Origin: Pseudoalteromonas sp. MM1
Lineage (GTDB): Bacteria > Pseudomonadota > Gammaproteobacteria > Enterobacterales > Alteromonadaceae
Reading direction: 5' to 3'
DNA: 64,000 nt
Assembly: GCF_030296835.1 (NCBI RefSeq)
Contig: NZ_AP027922.1
Span: 2,294,001 to 2,358,000, forward strand
Under the pieces are notes generated by a model. The model did not search any database and was not told the origin of the DNA. It saw only the letters and a program-made list of their open reading frames with translations. Positions 55,476 through 63,770 of the stretch are shown here, piece after piece. Every line of letters starts with the position of its first letter. Position 1 is the stretch's first letter. A program made the translations under genes and the position numbers.

Positions 55476-55671
55476 AGCAACTCACTGTATTACTTATAAA
55501 ATACGTACTTTATGTTTTATCAGTATTAAACAATAAATCGTATGTATCAATGATGAACACAACTACACGCTGTCCCAATCGACAAATAAAGTTACAATTG
55601 TCAGGTTTAACCACTTTAAAATATGGTTATACTTTACACAACTAAAGCGATGAATATAAAAGGAAGTGGTT

Positions 55672-55914
55672 ATGTCAGGCACTACAATGATAGTACTTAT
55701 TGTGCTTATATCGGTTGGCTCTGGGGTTATATACGATATGTACAAAAAGCACCTTGAATTTAAACACAAAATGCAAGATAGCAACCAAGATGCGAATAAA
55801 CAACTGGCCGAGGTAAGCGCACAAGTGGTTGCCTTAAAAGAGCGCGTGCAAACGCTTGAGGCCATAGTGACAGACTCAAGCTATTCCACAAAAGAAGAAA
55901 TTAACCGCCTTTAA
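55672..55914 (+). CDS. PspB-like small membrane protein with coiled coil
   Basis: 80 residues from ATG 55672, which has an AAGGAAG site 5 nt upstream. A single N-terminal helix (MIVLIVLISVGSGVIYDMY) is followed by a charged segment and a coiled coil ending VALKERVQTLEAIVTD, close in arrangement to the PspB 'RMRERIQALESILD' tail. PspB with PspC relays envelope stress to PspA. No pspA or pspC is adjacent. The stop codon overlaps the convergent 342-residue gene by 4 nt. Confidence 0.7.
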   Translation: MSGTTMIVLIVLISVGSGVIYDMYKKHLEFKHKMQDSNQDANKQLAEVSAQVVALKERVQTLEAIVTDSSYSTKEEINRL

Positions 55915-56939
55915 AAACGATATAAATGGGCATTTTCTGGCTGCTCTATGCCATGAGCAGCTAAAAACCCATCTATAGCTTGGCCGCAGCCCTGTGGCGC
56001 ACGAGAGCTATCTATTTCAAAGTTAAGCTTATTTGCATGTTGTTTTCCAAGCGAGCAAAGCCTCAATACTTTAGGTGAACGCATTGCCACACTAAGCTCC
56101 CCTATTTTTTCTACGGAGTTGTGTTTACTAAATCGGGCAAACCCTTGGTATTTAAATTGCTCACTCACATACTCATTACTAATATCAACCAGGGCATTAA
56201 TAAGGCCGTGTAAAAAGCTATTTGCGCTGCTATCACTGGTTAAAAATGCAAAGGTTTTGTTATTAAATTCAGTAAGCTGGCAAGTATGACAGTGTAATTT
56301 TAATGTGTATAACCACTGCTGTGAGCTTATTTGCTGCATAGCACTTAGCGATACCGTAGCACCTGCAAATAACACCCGTTTTAATAACTGCTCAATAATC
56401 TCTGTGCCCGGCGGCGCGTGTGCAGTAACGAGCTCTGCATTTTGTGCCATAACCGGTAAATCATGATGATTATTAAATGGGGTACTGGTTGTATTATTGC
56501 TGTGAGTAAGTTGAAACAGCTCTCTTACCTCGTGCTCTCGCGCTATTTTAAGCGCTAAAAACGCTGTTTGAATAAGCTCAGAGGTGGGTAAGTTTTCCTC
56601 TACTATCCAGCGTCTGCCAAACAGTAATTTTTTTGCTGTGCCCTCTCCCGCATAACTACTGGTTTTGTAATTATCGGGGCTGAGCACGGCAACTTGTAAA
56701 TAAAGTTGCTGATCTTTTTGCGCAGCAAGCACTCTAAAGTGCGCTGAAAAATCAATATTATCAAGAACCTGATTAACGCTTTGTAAGGTGTGTTTATAGC
56801 GTAAAAAATGCTGTGGAACTATCCAGCTGTTATTAGCAAGTTGCACTAATGGCGCATACGAAATTGGCTGCTCGTAACTGTTTTGCCATTTTTGCTCTGC
56901 ACTGAGCAGCGGCTCAATGCGACTTTTTTTATCTGACAT
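55911..56939 (-). CDS. Protein of unknown function, 342 residues
   Basis: A soluble protein with no signal peptide that I do not recognise. Observable: WQNSYEQPISYAPLVQLANNSWIVPQHFLRY near the start, the KKLLFGRRWIVEENLPTSELIQTAFLALKIAREHE segment, a CHTC pair near residue 215 (LKLHCHTCQLTEF) and an SVAMRSPKVLRLC stretch. The N-terminal half has an alpha/beta pattern. It lies downstream of trmK on the same strand across about 100 bp. No function proposed. Confidence 0.72.
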   Translation of the reverse strand: MSDKKSRIEPLLSAEQKWQNSYEQPISYAPLVQLANNSWIVPQHFLRYKHTLQSVNQVLDNIDFSAHFRVLAAQKDQQLYLQVAVLSPDNYKTSSYAGEGTAKKLLFGRRWIVEENLPTSELIQTAFLALKIAREHEVRELFQLTHSNNTTSTPFNNHHDLPVMAQNAELVTAHAPPGTEIIEQLLKRVLFAGATVSLSAMQQISSQQWLYTLKLHCHTCQLTEFNNKTFAFLTSDSSANSFLHGLINALVDISNEYVSEQFKYQGFARFSKHNSVEKIGELSVAMRSPKVLRLCSLGKQHANKLNFEIDSSRAPQGCGQAIDGFLAAHGIEQPENAHLYRF

Positions 56940-57040
56940 ACATAAACCAAATAAATTCGCGTAAGGCGATATAATCTATGTTGTTGTTACGTTTTAGCGC
57001 CTTAAATTAGATCACACTATTAGCGCTAAATAAGCCATTT

Positions 57041-57712
57041 TTAAGCGCTGCTGAGCTTTTTATAATCTGTTATAACTTTTTGATAATAAAGCTCATCTTT
57101 ATTAAGCATTTTATTATAATGAGTGAGTAACTGTTTAAGGTATTGCCTGTGCGATGCAGTATTTAAATCCCACATGCTGTTACCGGTATGTGTGAGCAAC
57201 GCTGTGCTACGTTGGCTTACTTCTATAAGCTCATAATAGCGGTTGTTTTCAGTGATCAATTGCTCGCTTTCAAGGCCAAAGCCTAATTTGGCTAAACCAC
57301 TGCGCAAATGATAAGTATGGTGTATAGGGCAAACTATAAAGCGGGTGTTTGCTACTGATGCAGCGCAATTGTTTTTGATAATGCCGGCAACAAGTTTTAG
57401 TAACAGCTCGCCACCAACACCAGCAATAACCACAGTATTTAATGCATTTGGAACGAGCTTTATTTCTCTTACATCTTGGCAATGTACTTTATATTGCGTA
57501 TCACTTGGCAGTGTTTGGCTAATATTTGCTAAGTACTCGCTCAGCTCGGCCATTATTTTATCTACCACATCTACAAAATTAACCTGTTTTGCAGCGCGGC
57601 GCTTAAATAATGCAATGCCTAAGTAACCATGATCGCAGCAGCAATCCCAAATAACATCAACGGGGCTAGTAATTAACGCATTAATTGCGTTTAAACGCTT
57701 ACTTAGTTTCAT
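57041..57712 (-). CDS. trmK: tRNA (adenine22-N1)-methyltransferase TrmK-like
   Basis: A 223-residue Rossmann SAM methyltransferase: start MKLSKRLNAINALITSP, motif I DVIWDCCCDHGYLGIALF and the catalytic-site region VVIAGVGGELLLKLVAGI, FIVCPIHHTYHLRSGLAKLG, as in the TrmK/YqfN family that makes m1A22 in some bacterial tRNAs. The family is known mainly in Gram-positives, with gammaproteobacterial relatives less studied. Its start codon is 3 nt from repeat A3, so its ribosome binding site and leader come from the repeat. Confidence 0.85.
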   Translation of the reverse strand: MKLSKRLNAINALITSPVDVIWDCCCDHGYLGIALFKRRAAKQVNFVDVVDKIMAELSEYLANISQTLPSDTQYKVHCQDVREIKLVPNALNTVVIAGVGGELLLKLVAGIIKNNCAASVANTRFIVCPIHHTYHLRSGLAKLGFGLESEQLITENNRYYELIEVSQRSTALLTHTGNSMWDLNTASHRQYLKQLLTHYNKMLNKDELYYQKVITDYKKLSSA

Positions 57713-57715
57713 TTA

Positions 57716-57877
57716 ATACCAATTAGCTTAATTAAGTGATCTATTTTGAGGCTGGAAAAACGTGTTGATAGCTAGGCAAAAAATTCGCTATTTAGTTGTT
57801 CTAAATGAGAGTTTTTTAACACAGATAGCGACACGTTTAGCCCCTTAAAATGATTAAGTATTATTGCGAATTGGTAT
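57716..57877. repeat. Dispersed palindromic element, copy A3
   Basis: 162 bp with termini ATACCAATTAGC / GCGAATTGGTAT. The body matches copies A1 and A2, and its two halves pair as a long hairpin (AAACGTGTTGATAGC against GATAGCGACACGTTT). It fills the gap between the methyltransferase stop and the trmK start, overlapping the former by 17 bases. Confidence 0.92.
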
Positions 57878-58814
57878 AAGTTGCGGTATGCGCCGTTTTA
57901 TACACTAACGCCTTTAAGCTTTTATTGCTGTCTACTTCTACAAAACGGGCCGTGGGTGCAAGGCGCTCAACAAATTCTATTGCGCCTTGGGTGTGCTCGT
58001 TTATTAAAGCTTTAAACGCATCTTCGCTAAGCTCTGGGCTATTTGCGCATAATAAAAGCTGTGTGGTATCGCACAGTAGTTCGGGTAATCTGCGCAGCAC
58101 CTTTTGATAATCTTTAGTTAGAATAAAGCTGCCCTTTTGAAAGCTTGGCGGGTCTACAATAATTAAATCAAACGGCGCTGCTTTTTTTAATTTACCAAAC
58201 GACTTTAAAATATCGTGCGGTAAAAAACTAACTCCGCGTTCAAAACCATTGAGCTGGTGATTTTGCTTACCAACTTTAAGTACGCCTTTGCTCATATCCA
58301 TATTCATTACGTGATCAGCCCCGCCTTGCATTGCCGCAAGTGAAAACCCACACGTGTACGAAAACAAATTAAGTACTTTTGCATGTTTACTATTGGCAGA
58401 GACAAACTCTCGCCCACTTCGCATATCGGGGAATATTCCGGTGTTTTGGCGGCTTGTTAAATCCACTAAAAAACCAATGCCGTTTTCCTTTACCACATGT
58501 GGTGAAGGAAGATTACCATGCACTAAACGATTACTACTTTGCACACCCGCGCGCTGTTGATACACAAGTGCAGTAATAAGCTCAGGGTGATACTGCTGCG
58601 CCCATGCCCAAAGGGTACTGGTCAGTGTATTTAACGTAGCTTCGTCAATTTCATCGTACGAAATTAAAAATAAGCTTGGCGGATAAAAGTCTAAATTAAT
58701 ATGGCTTAGCGATGCCACGCTATGGCCGCGGCCATGAAATACGCGGCATAGTTCGTTTTGTAGTAATGGCGCATCTTCAAGCGCATTTATTAGGGGCGAA
58801 AAATCGGGTGTCAT
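57861..58814 (-). CDS. Class I SAM-dependent methyltransferase, RlmI/RlmK-like
   Basis: A 317-residue methyltransferase related to the C-terminal domain of the rRNA cytosine/guanine enzymes: VLNLFSYTCGFSLAAMQGG (motif I), VMNMDMSKGVLKVGKQNHQLN and DLIIVDPPSFQKGSF (catalytic DPPS/F). It lacks a PUA domain. It begins immediately before the uvrB stop (58815), so is cotranscribed with uvrB. Its last codons, AT-YTNSQ and the stop, are read from the end of repeat A3. Target RNA unknown. Confidence 0.87.
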   Translation of the reverse strand: MTPDFSPLINALEDAPLLQNELCRVFHGRGHSVASLSHINLDFYPPSLFLISYDEIDEATLNTLTSTLWAWAQQYHPELITALVYQQRAGVQSSNRLVHGNLPSPHVVKENGIGFLVDLTSRQNTGIFPDMRSGREFVSANSKHAKVLNLFSYTCGFSLAAMQGGADHVMNMDMSKGVLKVGKQNHQLNGFERGVSFLPHDILKSFGKLKKAAPFDLIIVDPPSFQKGSFILTKDYQKVLRRLPELLCDTTQLLLCANSPELSEDAFKALINEHTQGAIEFVERLAPTARFVEVDSNKSLKALVYKTAHTATYTNSQ

Positions 58815-60809
58815 TTAGTTAATCAACTGTTGTTGTAGTTCGTGTATTTCGTCGCGTACCGAGGCGGCTTTTTCAAATTCAAGATCGCTGGCATAAGCAT
58901 GCATTTTGCTTTCAAGCTGCTTAATTTGTGTGGCAATTTCTTTCGCACTGAGTATTTTTTTAGACTCTTTACGCACCAGCTTAAGATTATCTTGTGGTGC
59001 GGCTTCTTCGCCCACATCCATAATATCGGTGATCTTTTTAACCAAGGCTTGCGGCTCAATGCCGTGCTCAATATTAAAGGCGTGTTGTATTTCGCGGCGG
59101 CGCTGTGTTTCGCCAATCGCTTTTTCCATCGATTTAGTTACTTTATCGGCGTATAAAATGGCGCGTCCGTCGAGGTGACGTGCAGCACGACCAATGGTTT
59201 GAATAAGTGAACGTGCTGAGCGTAAAAAACCTTCTTTATCGGCATCTAAAATTGCAACGAGTGCCACTTCTGGCATGTCTAAGCCTTCTCGTAATAAGTT
59301 AATACCCACTAACACATCAAACACACCGGCGCGTAAATCACGAATTATTTCAACGCGCTCTACTGTGTCTATGTCTGAGTGCAGGTAACGTACTTTAACA
59401 TTGTGCTCGCTTAAGTAATCGGTTAAATCCTCAGACATGCGCTTGGTAAGCGTAGTTACCAGTACACGCTCACCTTTTTCTACACATTTATAAATTTCTG
59501 AGAGTAAATCATCTACTTGAGTGCTTACAGGGCGTATTTCTATTTCTGGGTCTAACAGGCCGGTTGGGCGTATAACTTGCTCTGCTACTTCGCCTGCGCT
59601 GCGCTCTAATTCAAAATCACCCGGCGTTGCCGATACATAAATCGTTTGCGGTGCTATGGCTTCAAACTCTTCAAAGCGTAATGGGCGGTTATCCATCGCC
59701 GATGGCATTCTAAAGCCATATTCAACTAGGTTTTCTTTTCGGCTTCTATCGCCTTTATACATGGCACCAATTTGCGATACGGTGACGTGCGATTCATCGA
59801 TTATCATCAATGCATCATCAGGAAGATAATCTAGTAATGTGGGTGGCGGATCGCCCGGTGTACGCCCCGATAAATAACGGCTGTAGTTTTCTATGCCCGA
59901 GCAATAACCAAGCTCGGTCATCATTTCTATGTCGTATTGTGTACGCTGCGCTATGCGCTGCTCTTCTACTAATTTATTGGCACTTAATAATTGTGCTCTA
60001 CGTTCTTTAAGCTCGGCTTTTATTTTTTCTATGGCATCAAGAATTTTTTCGCGTGGCGTTACATAGTGCGTTTTAGGGTAAATAGTGGCACGTACTATGT
60101 GTTTTTCTACCGCACCGGTAAGCGGATCAAAAATACTAAGGCGCTCTATTTCGTCATCAAACATTTCTACGCGTACTGCATAGGTATCTGACTCGGCAGG
60201 AAATATATCAACAACTTCGCCACGTACACGGTAAGTACCACGGCTAAAGTCAATGTCGTTACGGGTATATTGCAGCTCAGCTAAGCGGCGCAGCATATCG
60301 CGTTGGTCGACCTGTTCGCCTACTTTTAAAAGCAGCATCATTTTCATGTATGAGTCGGGGTCGCCTAATCCATAAATAGCCGACACAGAGGCCACTATTA
60401 TGGTATCGCGGCGCTCAAGCAAAGCCTTAGTAGCACTTAAACGCATTTGCTCTATGTGCTCATTAATAGAGGCGTCTTTTTCTATGAATGTATCGCTGGC
60501 GACCACGTAGGCTTCTGGCTGGTAGTAATCGTAGTAAGATACAAAATACTCAACTGCATTATTAGGAAAAAACTCTTTCATTTCTCCATACAACTGCGCG
60601 GCTAGCGTTTTATTATGCGCCATTATTATTGTAGGGCGATTTAAATCGCTGATAATATTGGCCATAGTAAACGTTTTACCTGTGCCTGTGGCACCGAGTA
60701 AGGTTTGATGCGCAAGCCCGGCTTCCAAGCCTTCTTCAAGCTGTTTAATCGCTGTGGGCTGATCGCCCGCGGGTTTAAATTGTGACTTTAGCTCAAAGTG
60801 ATCATTCAT
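58815..60809 (-). CDS. uvrB: Excinuclease ABC subunit B
   Basis: The damage-verifying helicase-like subunit of nucleotide excision repair. The 664-residue protein has Walker [14 protein letters not shown], the beta-hairpin region [11 protein letters not shown], the helicase motif IDESHVT, the QTIGRAARH motif and a C-terminal UVR domain ([20 protein letters not shown]) that contacts UvrC/UvrA. It begins 4 nt after the MATE gene stop, so it depends on that gene's promoter or one within it. No strong LexA box was found near. Confidence 0.97.
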   Translation of the reverse strand: MNDHFELKSQFKPAGDQPTAIKQLEEGLEAGLAHQTLLGATGTGKTFTMANIISDLNRPTIIMAHNKTLAAQLYGEMKEFFPNNAVEYFVSYYDYYQPEAYVVASDTFIEKDASINEHIEQMRLSATKALLERRDTIIVASVSAIYGLGDPDSYMKMMLLLKVGEQVDQRDMLRRLAELQYTRNDIDFSRGTYRVRGEVVDIFPAESDTYAVRVEMFDDEIERLSIFDPLTGAVEKHIVRATIYPKTHYVTPREKILDAIEKIKAELKERRAQLLSANKLVEEQRIAQRTQYDIEMMTELGYCSGIENYSRYLSGRTPGDPPPTLLDYLPDDALMIIDESHVTVSQIGAMYKGDRSRKENLVEYGFRMPSAMDNRPLRFEEFEAIAPQTIYVSATPGDFELERSAGEVAEQVIRPTGLLDPEIEIRPVSTQVDDLLSEIYKCVEKGERVLVTTLTKRMSEDLTDYLSEHNVKVRYLHSDIDTVERVEIIRDLRAGVFDVLVGINLLREGLDMPEVALVAILDADKEGFLRSARSLIQTIGRAARHLDGRAILYADKVTKSMEKAIGETQRRREIQHAFNIEHGIEPQALVKKITDIMDVGEEAAPQDNLKLVRKESKKILSAKEIATQIKQLESKMHAYASDLEFEKAASVRDEIHELQQQLIN

Positions 60810-60813
60810 TTAT

Positions 60814-62184
60814 TTACTCCGTTACCGTGTTACTGCATATTGCATCTAGCTCTTTTACAAACCATTTGTACGCGACTAACCCTGTGAATACATTACCGAT
60901 TGCAGCGCCAATAAATAAACCAATTAAACCACCTAGCATACTGCCTATATAAGCAAAAGGCAGGTAAAACACAAACAAACGAATAACACTTAAAAACAAT
61001 GCATTCATAGGTTTGTGTAAAGCATTAAACGATGAATTTGATAAAATGATCACCCCTTGAAAGCCATAACTTAGCGGTATGGTGTATATAAAGAGCTTAA
61101 TAACATCGATTACAGCTTGTTCTTTACCAAATAATTGGCTTATTACCCCCGACAGTGCAATGAGTAAAATATAAATAGCAAATTGCCATATCATCACAAA
61201 TTTTAACGTACCAATGTATGCCTCTTTTACGCGGCCTAATTTACCCGCCCCAAAGTTTTGGCTAACAAAAGGAGGCAATGTCATCGATAAGGCCAGCACT
61301 AAAATACTGGCAATTGATTCAATACGGCTGCCTACACCAAAAGCGGCAACCGCTTCGGGTCCATGATTAGCAACGAGTGCGGTCATTACAGCCATTGCCA
61401 CTGGGGTAAGCATGTTAGCCCCCGCTGCGGGTAAGCCTATTTTAAGTACTTTTTTAATTGCACTTGCCGCAGTTTGATTACCGGCTTTTAAGCTTAATAA
61501 CCGCTTTTTAACTGCCAGCACATACAAAATAATAATAACCGCTACGCCCCAGGCAATAACACTGGCAATAGCGGCACCTTGAATGCCTAATGCCGGCACT
61601 GGGCCCCAGCCAAAGATTAATATAGGATCGAGTATGGCATTAATAAGCCCTGCTCCACCCATTACTATGCTGGGTGTTGTAGTATCGCCACTGGCTCGTA
61701 ATACCGAATTACCTATCATGGGGGTGATTAAAAACACACTGCCAATAAACCAAATATTCATATACTCATGGATAAGTGGCAGCACTAATTGTCCGGCCCC
61801 TAATAAAGTGAATATTGGGTCTATTAGTAAATATCCAACAAACGAAAGTAAAATAACTAATAGAAGCGCCACAATAAGCGACACACTGGCATCAAAACGC
61901 GCCTCTTCTATTTTATTACTGCCTAAGGCTTTAGCTATAACCGCTGATGTGCCAATACCTAAGCCTATGGCTAGGCTTATTACCGTAAAAGTGACCGGAA
62001 ACGTAAAGCTTACCGCCGCAAGGGGCTCTGTGCCCAACATACTGATAAAAAATGTATCAACTATATTGAACATCATCAGCGTGACCATGCCAAATATCAT
62101 CGGGATGGTCATTTTTTTCAATGTAGGCAAGATGGGATCGTTAAGTAAATCTGGGCGTGATTGAGAATGTGAAGTTTCGCGCAT
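60814..62184 (-). CDS. MATE-family multidrug/cation efflux protein
   Basis: A 456-residue 12-helix transporter of the MATE family. Recognisable are PTLKKMTIPMIFGMVTLMMF, DTFFISMLGTEPLAAVSF, and FGVGSRIESIASILVLALS in the middle. Such pumps expel cationic drugs or metabolites using Na+ or H+. It is the first gene of the MATE-uvrB-methyltransferase series. Substrate unknown. Confidence 0.92.
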   Translation of the reverse strand: MRETSHSQSRPDLLNDPILPTLKKMTIPMIFGMVTLMMFNIVDTFFISMLGTEPLAAVSFTFPVTFTVISLAIGLGIGTSAVIAKALGSNKIEEARFDASVSLIVALLLVILLSFVGYLLIDPIFTLLGAGQLVLPLIHEYMNIWFIGSVFLITPMIGNSVLRASGDTTTPSIVMGGAGLINAILDPILIFGWGPVPALGIQGAAIASVIAWGVAVIIILYVLAVKKRLLSLKAGNQTAASAIKKVLKIGLPAAGANMLTPVAMAVMTALVANHGPEAVAAFGVGSRIESIASILVLALSMTLPPFVSQNFGAGKLGRVKEAYIGTLKFVMIWQFAIYILLIALSGVISQLFGKEQAVIDVIKLFIYTIPLSYGFQGVIILSNSSFNALHKPMNALFLSVIRLFVFYLPFAYIGSMLGGLIGLFIGAAIGNVFTGLVAYKWFVKELDAICSNTVTE

Positions 62185-62595
62185 GGAATAAATTAGCCTC
62201 TATTACTGAGCGAGCCATTTTAAAGCATCATAGCAATTCAAGCCACGGATTTATCAATGGATTTAACACTGATAATAAAACAACAGTCATAAAAATAACT
62301 AAAGTTGAATTTTTAAGCATTTGTGCACAAATAAGCCTTTAGTGAGCTAAAAAACAATAAGTGAACATTTATATTACTTTTTTAACATTTAACCTTGCAA
62401 ATTCGCTGAATTTTTACACAGCACAATATTAATCCTTATCGTAACGAATTAATTTATTCATCGTTGTTGGGTAGTTCAGCATGCATTTATAACTCTATGT
62501 TTTTTATAGCAATAAAAAAATCGTTTTAAAAGCTTGAAATCGTTGTAGCGCCCTAAAACTCTGGTCGGGGCACTGTTCTTAAAGTTTCATAAACA

Positions 62596-62624
62596 GAGTT
62601 ATCCACAGAAACCGTGGATAACTC
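62596..62624. promoter_or_regulatory. Head-to-head DnaA boxes in an 11-bp inverted repeat
   Basis: TTATCCACA (62599-62607) and its mirror CGTGGATAA (62613-62621, TTATCCACG on the other strand) are 5 nt apart, within the perfect inverted repeat GAGTTATCCAC / GTGGATAACTC. Both fit the DnaA box consensus TTATNCACA or differ by one base. Function uncertain. Confidence 0.65.
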
Positions 62625-63191
62625 AGCTCAGCCCGCATTTATAAAGGCTTGCGCGCTGGCTTAAAATAAGCTCAGGTCCAACCTTTGCTCAAAACTAAAG
62701 TTAAAAACTTATCAATGCTTGCAAACAAAAAATTAAGCTAAGCCAAATCTTCGTGCCTAATGCAGATACAAGTGACTTGATAAGTTAAGGTAAATATTTA
62801 GCAACTTATTGATTGTTTTGTTTTTGTGCAGCTTTTTAAAATAAAGTTCCCAGCCAAGGCTTTGCTAGTTTAGCCCTCCTTAAATGCCGTATTACGAAAA
62901 AACTGCCCTACTGGATTTTTCAAAAATATCTGCTAGTGAAATTTATTCTTTATTTTATGACGATAAGGTTAAACACAAATTTACTGATTTAACGGAGTAA
63001 ATATTGCCTCAAGCGGATTTTTTACACATAAATTAAACAATGGCTGTTTTATGTTCGCTGCTTTTTTTGTATTGGTGCAAGTTTAAATAGAGAATTATTA
63101 CCGTGTTTTGCTTAAATAGAGTTATAAAATGCGCAGATCGAACATAAAAACAACGAATAAACTTCTTTTTTAAATTTATGACTTTTATATG

Positions 63192-63220
63192 TTGACACTT
63201 TGCACCTCCATCATTAATAT
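63192..63220 (+). promoter_or_regulatory. Strong sigma70 promoter of the tRNA-Asn array
   Basis: TTGACA, a 17-bp spacer and TAATAT, followed by a GC-rich discriminator (CGCCCC) typical of stringently controlled stable RNA genes. The first tRNA starts 26 nt after the -10 box. Confidence 0.88.
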
Positions 63221-63246
63221 TTCGCCCCGTTGAAAGGCATGACGCT

Positions 63247-63323
63247 TCCCCCTTAGCTCAGTTGGTTAGAGCGACGGACTGTTAATCCGCAGGTCCCCCG
63301 TTCGAGTCGGGGAGGGGGAGCCA
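63247..63323 (+). tRNA. tRNA-Asn (anticodon GTT), copy 1
   Basis: A 77-nt tRNA: acceptor TCCCCCT / AGGGGGA, anticodon loop CTGTTAA, T-loop TTCGAGT, and an encoded CCA. Confidence 0.97.
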
Positions 63324-63344
63324 AGTTTTTCAATCATAAACGAT

Positions 63345-63421
63345 TCCCCCTTAGCTCAGTTGGTTAGAGCGACGGACTGTTAATCCGCAGGTCCCCCGTT
63401 CGAGTCGGGGAGGGGGAGCCA
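63345..63421 (+). tRNA. tRNA-Asn (anticodon GTT), copy 2
   Basis: Sequence identical to copy 1, 21 nt downstream, including CCA. Confidence 0.97.
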
Positions 63422-63442
63422 AGTTTATGTTTATGATGTAGT

Positions 63443-63519
63443 TCCCCCTTAGCTCAGTTGGTTAGAGCGACGGACTGTTAATCCGCAGGTCCCCCGTTCG
63501 AGTCGGGGAGGGGGAGCCA
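63443..63519 (+). tRNA. tRNA-Asn (anticodon GTT), copy 3
   Basis: Sequence identical to copy 1, 21 nt after copy 2, including CCA. Confidence 0.97.
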
Positions 63520-63545
63520 AATCATAAAATCATATCTCAATTTGT

Positions 63546-63622
63546 TCCCCCTTAGCTCAGTTGGTTAGAGCGACGGACTGTTAATCCGCAGGTCCCCCGT
63601 TCGAGTCGGGGAGGGGGAGCCA
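63546..63622 (+). tRNA. tRNA-Asn (anticodon GTT), copy 4
   Basis: Sequence identical to copy 1, 26 nt after copy 3, including CCA. No strong terminator was seen right after it. Confidence 0.97.
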
Positions 63623-63770
63623 ATCATAAGAATTTCATAGACATTTCAGTAATTTTCCACTACTCTTCTGCTTTATAACTAAAACATAATTTCTATTCTA
63701 ATGTGTTGCTATTAGTTGAATGATCAAGGACCTGATTCCTTTCCTTTTGAACTATTAAAAGATTGATAAC

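Larger units (their letters stand above)
62185..63246. other. Long non-coding region between MATE gene and tRNA-Asn array
   Basis: About 1.06 kb, strongly AT-rich, with no supported gene. It holds an inverted pair of DnaA boxes (62596-62624), a 38-codon open frame (62884-63000), and the tRNA-Asn promoter. The MATE promoter should lie near 62185-62400. Confidence 0.6.

Noticed and set aside
62157..62342. 61-codon frame upstream of the MATE gene
   Set aside because: Overlaps the MATE start and an AT-rich promoter stretch; no ribosome binding site or domain.
62406..62421. CTG-N10-CAG as a LexA box for MATE-uvrB
   Set aside because: The base after CTG is A instead of T and the site is about 220 bp upstream of the MATE start; the match is too weak.
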